A DNA stretch of 9,728 nt from an uncultured Clostridia bacterium (GCA_937894465.1 CALCRE010000128.1:1-9728); one strand, 5' to 3'. Positions 1 through 7,330 are shown, counted from the first letter of the stretch. Notes: a model not told the origin generated them from the sequence alone. Translations and numbers: made by a program.

Positions 1-37
1 CTTGTTCCTTTATTTCAAAGTCAGCTTTATCCTTCAT
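1..37 (-). CDS. Start of an unidentified gene, possibly the anti-sigma factor (partial)
   Basis: An ATG at 37-35 opens a frame that runs off the left edge. The visible residues are MKDKADFEIKEQ. The start lies inside the last codons of the ECF sigma factor gene, giving an 11-nt overlap (27-37), which is typical of translationally coupled gene pairs. Genes placed directly after ECF sigma factors in Bacillota are often membrane anti-sigma factors, sometimes with an N-terminal zinc-binding domain. The 12 charged residues seen here fit a cytoplasmic N-terminus but do not identify a family. No strong separate ribosome site is visible, which favours coupling to the upstream frame. Function is inferred from position only. 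Confidence 0.5.
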   Translation of the reverse strand, partial: MKDKADFEIKEQ

Positions 38-542
38 ATTCATTTTCCATCAGTCCTTTCATAGCCATTAAAGCGTATCTTAGCCTGGATTTAACGGTAC
101 TGACCGGTCTTCCCGTCAAACGGGCAATCTCCTTTAACTTGAGATCATGAAAATACCTAAGAATCAACACATCGCGGTATTCATCCTTCAATTGTAATAA
201 GTAATGATAAACATCCGCGTTTTTCAAGGTGTCTTCCTTGTAAAATTCCCCTAAATCAATGAACTCCTCCGATAGGGGGCTCCTTTTATTTTTCACATAC
301 AGATCCTTGGAGCAGTTCCATATAATCTTGGAAAGCCAACTTTTAAATCGGTTGTTGGCCCGTAAGCTCCTTATTTTTCTGTATGCAGTAAGAAAACCTT
401 CCTGGCAGGCGTCCCCAGCGTCGTAGGGATTTTTTAAAATACTCAAAGACAAAAGAAACATTTGGTTATAATAACCGTCCACAAGTTGTGAAAACGCTTC
501 CTTGTCCCCTCGCTTGCTCTTGATCACCAGCTCCTCTTCCAT
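27..542 (-). CDS. RNA polymerase sigma factor, sigma-70 family, ECF type
   Basis: A 171-residue protein of normal length for an extracytoplasmic-function sigma factor, which would direct RNA polymerase to a small regulon. Region sigma-2 spans about residues 17-80 and holds the family-like stretch DAGDACQEGFLTAYRKI (41-57), close to the usual DAEDLVQETFLKAYR. Region sigma-4 spans about 114-165 with an LKDEYRDVLILRYF helix followed by a helix-turn-helix (LKEIARLTGRPVSTVKSRL). The ATG at 542 is preferred over a GTG 36 nt upstream (578) because an AAAGGA ribosome site sits 6 nt before it. The gene begins 96 nt after metH, so it could be transcribed with it or on its own. Its end overlaps the next gene by 11 nt. 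The subgroup and target promoters cannot be told from sequence alone. Confidence 0.9.
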   Translation of the reverse strand: MEEELVIKSKRGDKEAFSQLVDGYYNQMFLLSLSILKNPYDAGDACQEGFLTAYRKIRSLRANNRFKSWLSKIIWNCSKDLYVKNKRSPLSEEFIDLGEFYKEDTLKNADVYHYLLQLKDEYRDVLILRYFHDLKLKEIARLTGRPVSTVKSRLRYALMAMKGLMENEYEG

Positions 543-548
543 AAATCG

Positions 549-554
549 TCCTTT
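549..554 (-). promoter_or_regulatory. Ribosome binding site of the sigma factor
   Basis: AAAGGA on the minus strand lies 6 nt before the ATG at 542. This site decides the start: the longer GTG-initiated version (578) has nothing comparable in front of it. Confidence 0.7.
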
Positions 555-561
555 CGTTTTC

Positions 562-579
562 CTCAATTGAGTGTACACT
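562..579. promoter_or_regulatory. Twin overlapping palindromes before the sigma factor gene
   Basis: Two perfect 10-bp palindromes share two bases: CTCAATTGAG (562-571) and AGTGTACACT (570-579). They lie 20-37 bp upstream of the sigma factor ATG, in the short gap after metH. Perfect twofold symmetry at this position suggests a dimeric repressor or activator site, but no protein can be named. The second palindrome contains one copy of a 10-bp motif also found in tandem at 4982-5001. Confidence 0.4.
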
Positions 580-600
580 TAATAGACGGCTGCATACCGT

Positions 601-635
601 GAAAAAGATCTAAATATCTAAAATTATCTTTTTTC
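601..635 (-). terminator. Weak A/T-rich hairpin after metH
   Basis: The arms AAAAAGAT (602-609) and ATCTTTTT (626-633) are complementary, with a 16-nt loop. On the minus strand the hairpin is followed by a run of T, so it could weakly terminate metH transcripts. The stem is almost all A-T pairs, so read-through into the sigma factor gene is quite possible. The symmetry would allow action in both directions. Confidence 0.3.
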
Positions 636-638
636 AAT

Positions 639-3053
639 TTAATCCAGCAGACTTTCAGCGACTCTCACCGCTTCATTGGCATTTTCAGCATATCCGTCTG
701 CACCGATTTGCTTTGCATATTCCAAGGTGACACAAGCTCCCCCGATCATAACTTTTACATGAGGGCATTTCTTGTTTTTCAAATTAATGACTTCTTTCAT
801 ATATCGCATGGTGACAGTCATTAGGGCAGATAACCCGATGATCCTGGCATGATGCTTGATTACAGCATCAATGATAGTGTTTGCATCCACATCCTTGCCT
901 AAATCCACTATTTCAAACCCATGGTTGGATAACACCAAAGACACGATGTTTTTGCCTATGTCATGAATATCTCCTTTTACCGTCGCCATGACGCAAACCG
1001 GTTTTTGAACAGACTTTGATTCTTTCATTAACAAAGGTTCCAAATAATCTACAGCTTTCTTCATGGCATTCGAAGAAGCGATCAATTGGGGTAAGTAATA
1101 AATGTTCTTCTCGTACAAGCTTCCCACTTCTTGAATCGCCGGGATCAACCGTTCTTGTATCATGGATTCAGCTGATACACCTTGTTCCAATTCCTTTTGA
1201 ACTTGCTGAACAATGGAATCAAATTGACCCTTTAACACTCTGTTGTAAACATCATCATTTTCCTTTAAAAGCGTTTTATGATGAGAAACAGATTTTTGAG
1301 ACGATACTACCCTTTCACTGTGCCTGACATTTTTAATGTAGGAGGATCCGTCTGGATCGTCATTCATTAATAGTCTTGTGGCGTACATCCCATTCATGAC
1401 TAAATCGCTTGAAGGATCTGCAATGGCAAAGTTCAAGCCCTTTTGAATACATAATGTGATCATGGCGGTATTCAAAGTTTTTCGCTCCGGCATCCCGAAA
1501 GATATGTTGGACAAACCTGACAGGGTGAACCATCCGTTGCTCTTGCAATATTCTATTGTCTCTAAAATATCTTTCCCGGCTTTAGGAACGGATGCAATAC
1601 TCATGGTTAATGCATCCACGATAAAATCTTGCTCGGACAAACCGTATTCCTTTGCTGTTTGTACAAGCTCTTGAATAATAGCGTGTTTTTCTTCATTGTT
1701 TTTCGGCAGTTTTGAGCCGCTCAACGGCAAAAGGATCACCATACATCCATATTTTTTTACAATGGGGAAAATCTTTTCGATCTTTTCTTTTTCCAATGAA
1801 ACCGAGTTAACCAATGCCCTTCCGGGGTAAATCCTCAAGACTTTTTCAAATACATTCGGATCGGCGGAATCCAAGCATAAGGGTGTATTCACCGACCAAG
1901 ACAATTTTTCCACGACTTCGCTCATCAATGATGTTTCGTCACATCCGGGCACAGCTACGTTAATATCAAGGATACTTGCACCGGCTTCTTGTTGAATCCC
2001 GGCAAGCTCTGACACTGATTGATATCGACCGGATGACAATTCTTCTTGTAATTGTTTTTTTCCGGTGGGATTGATTCGTTCTCCAATCACCAACCCGGTG
2101 GTTGTTAAGTCAAAAACAATACAATCGGTTCCGGATGATAAAATTCCTCTCTTTGGTTCTTGTTTTTCAAAAGATCTATCCTTACCTTTTATCAAATCAT
2201 ATAAAGCTTTAATCGTTTTAGAATCCGTCCCACAGCATCCTCCAATAACAGAAACCCCTTCATTCAACAAATTTTTACTATGGGTGACAAACGCATGGTC
2301 ATTCATGTCGAACACTGTATGTCCGTTGACCAGTCGCGGTATCCCGGCGTTGGGTTTGGCAATGACCGGCACCGTGGCTACTTTTGACATTTGATGTATG
2401 ATTTCAAGCATGGAATCCGGGCCGTGACCGCAATTAGAACCAACGGCACTAGCACCGAGACTCTGCATGGTGATCATAGCCGAAGCAGGAGATGTTCCCC
2501 CAACAGTACGACCGCTTTTTTCAAATGTTATGGTGACTATAAAAGGTAAATCACAGGTTTCTTTGATGGCAATGGCTGCGGCACGAGCTTCCTGAATATC
2601 AATCATGGTTTCTATGACAAACAGATCCACTCCTCCAACCAAAAGGGCTTTTACCTGTCTTTTATAGATGTCCACGGCTTCTTCGAACAAGAGGTCTCCC
2701 ATAGGTTTGATTCCCGAACCGGTCGGGCCGATGTCTCCGGCTACAAGGACTTGATCAGATGCTGTTTCTTTTGCCAATGACGCCAATTTACGGTTCAATT
2801 CCATATCATGTGAAGATAAATTATAATTAGACAACTTTGATTGGTTCGCACCTAAAGTAAATGTATAAATAATGTCCGCTCCCGCTTCCATATATCCACG
2901 GTACAACTTTTTCAAGCACTCAGGATGCTCCAAGGCCCATTGTTCAGGACACATTGAGTTTGGCATTCCCATTCCGTTTAATGCTGTTCCATATCCGCCG
3001 TCTAACAAAACAAACCTCTTTTGTAACAATTGATTCAATTTATCTTTGCTCAT
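639..3053 (-). CDS. metH: Cobalamin-dependent methionine synthase, short form without reactivation domain
   Basis: Transfers the methyl group of methyl-tetrahydrofolate via cobalamin to homocysteine, making methionine in the cytoplasm. The 804 residues show, in order: a homocysteine-binding domain (about 10-290) with the zinc ligands Cys208 (SNCGHGP) and Cys273-Cys274 (GGCCGT); a pterin-binding domain (about 320-580) starting at GERINPTGKK; a helical cap (about 600-675); and a B12-binding Rossmann domain (about 683-804) with the cobalt-ligating motif D695-x-H697-x-x-G700. The protein ends there. E. coli MetH (about 1,227 residues) carries a further S-adenosylmethionine-dependent reactivation domain that is missing here. 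Such short forms are known, for example in Thermotoga, where a separate protein supplies reactivation. The ATG at 3053 lies inside the end of the upstream bifunctional gene (14-nt overlap), with AAAGGA 11 nt before it, so translational coupling is likely. Confidence 0.95.
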   Translation of the reverse strand: MSKDKLNQLLQKRFVLLDGGYGTALNGMGMPNSMCPEQWALEHPECLKKLYRGYMEAGADIIYTFTLGANQSKLSNYNLSSHDMELNRKLASLAKETASDQVLVAGDIGPTGSGIKPMGDLLFEEAVDIYKRQVKALLVGGVDLFVIETMIDIQEARAAAIAIKETCDLPFIVTITFEKSGRTVGGTSPASAMITMQSLGASAVGSNCGHGPDSMLEIIHQMSKVATVPVIAKPNAGIPRLVNGHTVFDMNDHAFVTHSKNLLNEGVSVIGGCCGTDSKTIKALYDLIKGKDRSFEKQEPKRGILSSGTDCIVFDLTTTGLVIGERINPTGKKQLQEELSSGRYQSVSELAGIQQEAGASILDINVAVPGCDETSLMSEVVEKLSWSVNTPLCLDSADPNVFEKVLRIYPGRALVNSVSLEKEKIEKIFPIVKKYGCMVILLPLSGSKLPKNNEEKHAIIQELVQTAKEYGLSEQDFIVDALTMSIASVPKAGKDILETIEYCKSNGWFTLSGLSNISFGMPERKTLNTAMITLCIQKGLNFAIADPSSDLVMNGMYATRLLMNDDPDGSSYIKNVRHSERVVSSQKSVSHHKTLLKENDDVYNRVLKGQFDSIVQQVQKELEQGVSAESMIQERLIPAIQEVGSLYEKNIYYLPQLIASSNAMKKAVDYLEPLLMKESKSVQKPVCVMATVKGDIHDIGKNIVSLVLSNHGFEIVDLGKDVDANTIIDAVIKHHARIIGLSALMTVTMRYMKEVINLKNKKCPHVKVMIGGACVTLEYAKQIGADGYAENANEAVRVAESLLD

Positions 3054-4878
3054 TATTCTTCATTTCCTTTATTATTTCAGCAATCATGGTGACACGGTTA
3101 AAGGGTGGCATAAAATAATAACCATCCAGATCTTTCGCTATCTCCATACACTCCAAAGCAATAGCTACTCCTGTCCGATAAGCCTCTTCCTTATCCATAT
3201 CCTTATGAAAGCGGTTGACGTATTCGTCCGGTATGACAATTCCCGGGACTTCGTTGTTTAGGAATATTGCATTGTTGTAGCTTGCAAGGGGCATGATCCC
3301 GGCAATCACCTTCACTCCCAATTCTTTTTTTATTCGCGATAAGTTTTTTACCGCCCATTCACTATATACGGGTTGTGATAAAAAGAAACTTGCACCGGCT
3401 TTTACTTTTTCCTCTGTTCTTTTCAACTGAGCGTCAAAATTCGGAACGTTCGGGTTGATCGCAGCTCCAATGTTGATCTCGGAGTTGACAAAGATCTCTT
3501 TATTCAGGTCATTGATGAGACCGATTAATCCTTTTGAATTCAAATTGAAAACACTTTTTGCACTGGTTCTTTCATTTCCCGGTAGCGGGTCACCAGTCAC
3601 CACCAAGATGTTTCGTATTCCCTCAGCATGAGCTCCTAAAATACCGGCTTTCAACCCGATAATATTTTTATCCCGGCAACACAAATGAGGTAGGGTTTCC
3701 ACTTCGGTTTTTCTTTTGATTTGAGCGGCAATCACCAAAGAATCGGCTCGAACCTTTCCTAAGGGAGAATCTGCTATTGTGATGACATCGGCGCAATCCT
3801 TAATATATTCAACCGATTGAAGTATTTGAACAGTATCTGATGAAAAGGGAGGATCAAGTTCCACCATAATCGCTTTTTTCCCTTTGTCCATTTGCTCTTT
3901 AAAAGGATTTGCAACCGCAGGCATCCATCCAACTGTCTTTTTCTTTTCTTTTGTCTTAGGGCTGATCTTGTATTTAGCCTCGAACAAACGGTGGGAAATG
4001 GCTTGAATGTGTTCCGGGGTTGTACCGCAACAACCACCGACAATCCTGGCACCGGCTTCCACCATCTTCATCACCAAATCGGCAAAATACTCCGGATTCC
4101 CGGGATATACAGTCCTTTGATTTTCGATCTGCGGATATCCGGCATTGGGTAATGCAGATAAACAAAATTTTTTCTCCACCGGTAAATGCTCGATCAAAGA
4201 TAGCATGTGCAAAGGGCCCATAGCACAATTGAATCCCCAGGCATGGATATCCCGGTTCTCAATCATTTTTGAGCAGACAGTTGATAGAGATATCCCTTCC
4301 CGTGTAAACCCTGTATCGTCAAAGGCATATTGTGCAATAACAAAGGAATCCGGACATACATTTTTCAAATGTGCGGCACAAAATTCCACATCTTCAGTTC
4401 TTCCGAATGTCTCAAACCAAAAAATCCGAGCGCCTTCTTCAATAAAAGCATCTAACAATTCAATGTATTCATCAAGTCTGTTTTTCTCATAAGCTTTACC
4501 CGGTGTTTCCGAAACACTTTCGGGAATCGGACCGATATCTGCAGCAATAAAAACATCCTTTTCTTTGGCTGCTTCCACAGCAATTTTGTAACCTGCCTTG
4601 ATGATTTTTCTCAATGTGGTATGGTCGATGTCCAAAGTCCTGCAGTTTGCCGCAAATGTATTGGTGCGCAACAATTTAGCGCCGGATTTGATATATTCAC
4701 GGTGAATATTTCTGACCAAGCCCGGATTTTCTATATTCTCTGTCTCCGGAGTATTTTTACCATTGTGATGCATTACATAGTATGTGCCCATTGCACCGTC
4801 GGTTAATAATATATGATCTTTTACAATTGCTTTAAAAGCAGAAATCTGATTCTTGTTTCCCATGTCATTGCTTCCCAT
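3040..4878 (-). CDS. yitJ: Bifunctional homocysteine S-methyltransferase / methylenetetrahydrofolate reductase
   Basis: A 612-residue fusion resembling Bacillus YitJ. The N-terminal half (about 14-300) is a homocysteine S-methyltransferase with zinc ligands Cys218 (FNCAMGP) and Cys283-Cys284 (GGCCGT), and DGAMGT near the start. After a charged linker (about 303-318), the C-terminal half (about 325-606) is a MetF-type flavin reductase with the likely catalytic Glu340 (VELDPP), the flavin-loop motif TGDPLPG (428-434), GAAINP (471-476), SQPVY (501-505) and MPPFNR (590-595). It reduces methylene-tetrahydrofolate to methyl-tetrahydrofolate, the methyl donor for the overlapping MetH. The methyl donor for its own transferase half is not obvious from sequence. 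Two starts are possible: ATG at 4878 or at 4863, the latter with GGGAAG 7 nt upstream. A good promoter lies just before 4878. Confidence 0.93.
   Translation of the reverse strand: MGSNDMGNKNQISAFKAIVKDHILLTDGAMGTYYVMHHNGKNTPETENIENPGLVRNIHREYIKSGAKLLRTNTFAANCRTLDIDHTTLRKIIKAGYKIAVEAAKEKDVFIAADIGPIPESVSETPGKAYEKNRLDEYIELLDAFIEEGARIFWFETFGRTEDVEFCAAHLKNVCPDSFVIAQYAFDDTGFTREGISLSTVCSKMIENRDIHAWGFNCAMGPLHMLSLIEHLPVEKKFCLSALPNAGYPQIENQRTVYPGNPEYFADLVMKMVEAGARIVGGCCGTTPEHIQAISHRLFEAKYKISPKTKEKKKTVGWMPAVANPFKEQMDKGKKAIMVELDPPFSSDTVQILQSVEYIKDCADVITIADSPLGKVRADSLVIAAQIKRKTEVETLPHLCCRDKNIIGLKAGILGAHAEGIRNILVVTGDPLPGNERTSAKSVFNLNSKGLIGLINDLNKEIFVNSEINIGAAINPNVPNFDAQLKRTEEKVKAGASFFLSQPVYSEWAVKNLSRIKKELGVKVIAGIMPLASYNNAIFLNNEVPGIVIPDEYVNRFHKDMDKEEAYRTGVAIALECMEIAKDLDGYYFMPPFNRVTMIAEIIKEMKNNEQR
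3065..3070 (-). promoter_or_regulatory. Ribosome binding site for metH inside the upstream gene
   Basis: AAAGGA lies within the last codons of the bifunctional enzyme gene, 11 nt before the metH ATG. The spacing is longer than ideal, so metH translation probably also depends on ribosomes terminating 14 nt inside it. Confidence 0.45.
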
Positions 4879-4901
4879 CTTCTATCTTTCATTAAATGTA
4901 A

Positions 4902-4930
4902 AGTATACAAGAACACAATTTAAAATACAA
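4902..4930 (-). promoter_or_regulatory. Sigma-A-like promoter for the methionine cassette
   Basis: A -35 element TTGTAT (4925-4930) and a -10 element TATACT (4902-4907) are separated by exactly 17 bp. Transcription would start near 4895, leaving a leader of only about 15-20 nt before the ATG at 4878. If this promoter is used, the transcript has no room for a riboswitch or T-box. Confidence 0.55.
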
Positions 4931-4981
4931 GAGATGAAAAGACAAATTACTACAAGAAATAATAATATATTAACACAGTAC

Positions 4982-5001
4982 GTGTCCACTTATGTGCACT
5001 T
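4982..5001. repeat. Tandem 10-bp direct repeat upstream of the methionine cassette promoter
   Basis: GTGTCCACTT (4982-4991) is followed at once by ATGTGCACTT (4992-5001), matching at 8 of 10 positions. The pair lies about 52 bp upstream of the -35 element of the methionine cassette and touches the stop codon of the zinc-ribbon gene. A third copy, GTGTACACTT, is at 571-580 before the sigma factor gene. It could be a regulator site shared by the two ends of the cluster, or chance. Confidence 0.35.
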
Positions 5002-5222
5002 TAGTGTTGATGCTTACAACCGGCACACCCTAATCCTTGCGACATGGGGCATCCTTGTTCTTTTTTAATTTGTCTTAGACCTACCCTGCCTTCTGATGTA
5101 TACTCCTGCTCGATCTTTGATGAACCGCATTTCGGGCAAACAGCATTCTGACGTTTTTGCCAAGATCCGAATAACGAGAACTTTTCTTTACACTCCATAC
5201 ATATCAATGAATAATCCGGCAT
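5001..5222 (-). CDS. Small zinc-ribbon protein, FmdB family-like
   Basis: A 73-residue protein with an N-terminal single zinc ribbon: CMEC (Cys8, Cys11) and CPKC (Cys29, Cys32), preceded by the MPDYSLIC start typical of FmdB/CxxC_CxxC_SSSS regulatory-type proteins (usual form MPxYxYxC). The family name comes from a putative formamidase/amidase regulator, but the biochemical role is generally unknown. The C-terminus adds Cys58, Cys66 and Cys69 (GCAGCKH), which could bind a second metal. The ATG at 5222 has a strong GGAGGG site 5 nt before it. The gene is 122 bp upstream of the methionine cassette, which seems to have its own promoter, so co-function is only a possibility. Confidence 0.8.
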   Translation of the reverse strand: MPDYSLICMECKEKFSLFGSWQKRQNAVCPKCGSSKIEQEYTSEGRVGLRQIKKEQGCPMSQGLGCAGCKHQH

Positions 5223-5269
5223 ATAATCCCTCCGTTTTGTTTCTTTTCAAATCAACAAATTTGTTTTCT

Positions 5270-5299
5270 ATTATCATACCGGAAAACAATGAATGTTAA
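5270..5299 (-). promoter_or_regulatory. Possible promoter of the zinc-ribbon gene
   Basis: A -35-like TTAACA (5294-5299) is followed after 18 bp by GATAAT (5270-5275). A TATGAT (5273-5278) overlaps it at a less favourable 15-bp spacing. The site lies just downstream of the terminator of solute-binding copy A, which is where a new transcription unit would be expected to start. Confidence 0.45.
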
Positions 5300-5304
5300 A
5301 AGGT

Positions 5305-5340
5305 ACAAAAAAACCGTACAAGCAACAAACCTGTACGGTT
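5305..5340 (-). terminator. Rho-independent terminator of solute-binding copy A
   Basis: On the minus strand the perfect 9-bp stem AACCGTACA (left arm complement at 5332-5340) and TGTACGGTT (5312-5320) encloses an 11-nt loop and runs into seven T residues (complement of 5307-5313). It lies 52 nt past the stop codon of copy A. The stem core is shared with the hairpins after copies B and C. Confidence 0.88.
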
Positions 5341-5392
5341 ATATAAATATATCTAAGCACTCAAATTAAATCATTCAATAAAAATCTTTTAC

Positions 5393-7018
5393 TTATTGTT
5401 TCCATGTTAGATCCGGGGTCTTGTAGAGCATAAACTCATCATTGTTGTAGTAGTCATTGACAAGCTTTTCTAGACCTGCTTCGTACAATTGATTGATGTA
5501 CTGTTCCCATTCAGTATTAATATTAGCAATTTGGCCATTCCATGAACGATCACGGAAATCAGCATGGATCGCATTGATATCAGCACCAAATGTGTTCCAA
5601 TCCTCTGTGAACTTTTCCATCATTTCAGTTGGAACATAAGTAGCGCTCCAGTACTTGATCGGTTCAATACAGTAATCCTTATACCATTCTTCACCGTAAA
5701 ATATCTTATTATATTGCGATTGCGGTTCGTTCGCAATCCCTGAAGGTCCCGATCTGAAAATGCCGAGGAATCCGCCGTATTTTTTGTAATGAGGAGGTAT
5801 CTTGGTGGCATCAGTGGTGATCATACCGGAATCCCATGCATCACCTGTCCATTTATAATGTACGCCTTCAATACCAAATTTAACTTTTGACCAGAATTCA
5901 TCGTTAAGAGCAGCGGAGTTTCCATCATTCCACATGGTCAGAACTCTTGCAAGTTTTGCATCAGAGACATCTGCGCCGATGTTCCATGTTCTGAATGTTC
6001 CGGAACCAAATGCATCAAGTCCGTATCTTCTTTGCCCCCATTTGTGATTGGGTTCAACACCTTGAGGACCTGCTAAAACAGGGAATGTTACGAATGTAGC
6101 ATCTTCGTCTCCTGCATTGAGCCAAATGCTTTGAGGAGGTTGTCTGTCAGAATATTCCGGGAAGTCCGGTCTGCAAATGTATTGCCTGTCACAGAAGAAA
6201 TATCCGATTTTACCGGTCATCCAGTTTGCCAACAGGTTATCATACCAAGATCCTTGCGGAGCCAAGCTTTCATATCCTTCCGGCAATGTTCTGATGTAAC
6301 CTTTGTCACGCATATCAACGGCCCATGCCATGTAATCCCTGTAACCGGAAAATGCGTACCAAGGAACAATGTCTCCTGTTGCTTTATCTTCATACATGAA
6401 GTTACCATCGGAACTGTTTACACCGAACTGTCCCCACCACAGATCACACCAAGCAGAACGGAAGTTGTGGTTGAATATGACACCACCATATGTATCGTCT
6501 TCGCCGTTTCCATCAGGATCGTCTTCCGTGAAAGCTCTCAGGATGTCATTGAAGTCTTCATGGGGGAAAATGTAGTTGGTGATAAATACCTGTCCGCTAT
6601 ATTTACCGAGCTTTTCATCGGTTAACGTAATGGGTGTCATTTTTGCATCAATTTCATACCCTATATTCTCCAACCAATCCAGTCTGGCCAAAGGAGCGTT
6701 GTAGTACCATTTGTTGTCTACAACATAGGAAATACCGTAGAAATTGTCTGAAAATGAACCGTCTTCATTTCTAACATTGTTGTGCATCATGGAAGTAGGT
6801 TCATTTTGTAAGATCAATTCATAGTAGTACGGGAAATACTTTTTGTACATTTCAATGTTGATCAATCTGGTCAATCCTTGCTCGTACATTTGAACCGCAT
6901 TCCAAGGAGAATGATCCAAGTGGCTGATATCCGGCATATCACCTGCTGCCAACATCATGGCAATTCCTTGAGGATCATATGTACTTACAGCCCAAGGTTG
7001 TAAATCAATGTTATACTT
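5393..7018. repeat. Copy A unit of a 1.6-kb direct duplication
   Basis: This part of copy A, residue Lys102 to the stop, matches copy C at 8033-9676. The best segment, 6233-6319 against 8888-8974, is 87 bp with a single mismatch (6263/8918), and its last 56 bp are identical. Other segments diverge much more, for example around 5680-5760. Confidence 0.85.
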
Positions 7019-7321
7019 TTCCTCCAACATCTTCTCATCAAATCCGCCTTCTTCATATGTGGTATCCCTGGATGCAATCCACGTAATCTCGAAGAATTCA
7101 GCAAATGGATTCACCTCGACAGCCTTGGTAGTAGTGGCAGCTGCGGTAGTTGTAGTTTGCGCTTGCGTTGTCACCGCTTTTGTCGTCGTTGTTGCTGCAG
7201 ATGTGGTCACGCCTGCCGTGGTCACATTAGGTTGTTCCGTTGAACTTGAGCATGCGATCATAGAAAATATCACACCAATCAATACTAGCATGCTCACTAG
7301 ACGTATTATGTTCTTAGACAT
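5393..7321 (-). CDS. Extracellular solute-binding lipoprotein, ABC-transporter type (copy A, intact)
   Basis: A 642-residue secreted lipoprotein. Residues 1-24 form a lipoprotein signal peptide: charged MSKNIIR, a hydrophobic core, then the lipobox FSMIAC with Cys24 as lipidation site. Residues 25-68 are a Thr/Ala-rich stalk, followed by a mature domain similar to the large family-1 (LipO-like) sugar-binding proteins of Paenibacillus and Clostridia. Supporting features are MMLAAGDMPDI (122-132), many aromatic residues, and an EF-hand-like loop DPDGNGEDD (268-276) common in this group and likely to bind calcium. The ligand is probably an oligosaccharide, but that is inference. The ATG at 7321 has a strong AAGGAGGG site 9 nt upstream and a promoter about 150 bp away. 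No permease genes adjoin it, so the partner transporter must be encoded elsewhere if the protein works in uptake. Confidence 0.88.
   Translation of the reverse strand: MSKNIIRLVSMLVLIGVIFSMIACSSSTEQPNVTTAGVTTSAATTTTKAVTTQAQTTTTAAATTTKAVEVNPFAEFFEITWIASRDTTYEEGGFDEKMLEEKYNIDLQPWAVSTYDPQGIAMMLAAGDMPDISHLDHSPWNAVQMYEQGLTRLINIEMYKKYFPYYYELILQNEPTSMMHNNVRNEDGSFSDNFYGISYVVDNKWYYNAPLARLDWLENIGYEIDAKMTPITLTDEKLGKYSGQVFITNYIFPHEDFNDILRAFTEDDPDGNGEDDTYGGVIFNHNFRSAWCDLWWGQFGVNSSDGNFMYEDKATGDIVPWYAFSGYRDYMAWAVDMRDKGYIRTLPEGYESLAPQGSWYDNLLANWMTGKIGYFFCDRQYICRPDFPEYSDRQPPQSIWLNAGDEDATFVTFPVLAGPQGVEPNHKWGQRRYGLDAFGSGTFRTWNIGADVSDAKLARVLTMWNDGNSAALNDEFWSKVKFGIEGVHYKWTGDAWDSGMITTDATKIPPHYKKYGGFLGIFRSGPSGIANEPQSQYNKIFYGEEWYKDYCIEPIKYWSATYVPTEMMEKFTEDWNTFGADINAIHADFRDRSWNGQIANINTEWEQYINQLYEAGLEKLVNDYYNNDEFMLYKTPDLTWKQ
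7124..7222 (-). other. Low-complexity Thr/Ala stalk of copy A
   Basis: These bases encode about residues 34-66 of copy A, mostly Thr and Ala with a few Lys, Val and Gln. The segment links the lipid anchor to the binding domain and is likely to be flexible and possibly glycosylated. The repeated codons leave a long open frame on the opposite strand, which is not a gene. Confidence 0.7.
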
Positions 7322-7330
7322 AATAACTTG

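Noticed and set aside
580..600. ECF-type autoregulated promoter (CGTC -10 element) before the sigma factor
   Set aside because: A CGTCTA is present on the minus strand, but no AAC-containing -35 element occurs 16-17 bp upstream.
4145..4492. 115-codon plus-strand frame inside the bifunctional enzyme gene
   Set aside because: It is antisense to a clearly conserved enzyme domain and has no independent coding evidence.
4879..5000. SAM riboswitch or T-box before the methionine cassette
   Set aside because: These are common upstream of methionine genes in Bacillota, but none of the conserved core sequences or an anti-terminator/terminator pair is present, and the proposed promoter leaves only a leader of under 20 nt.
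4982..5001. Terminator after the zinc-ribbon gene
   Set aside because: Only 4-bp stems such as ACAC/GTGT can be formed near here and no T-run follows, so no terminator is called.
6131..6625. 164-codon open frame on the plus strand
   Set aside because: It lies wholly antisense inside the well-supported copy A and has no recognisable domain. The equivalent antisense frame in copy C is much shorter (9083-9265).
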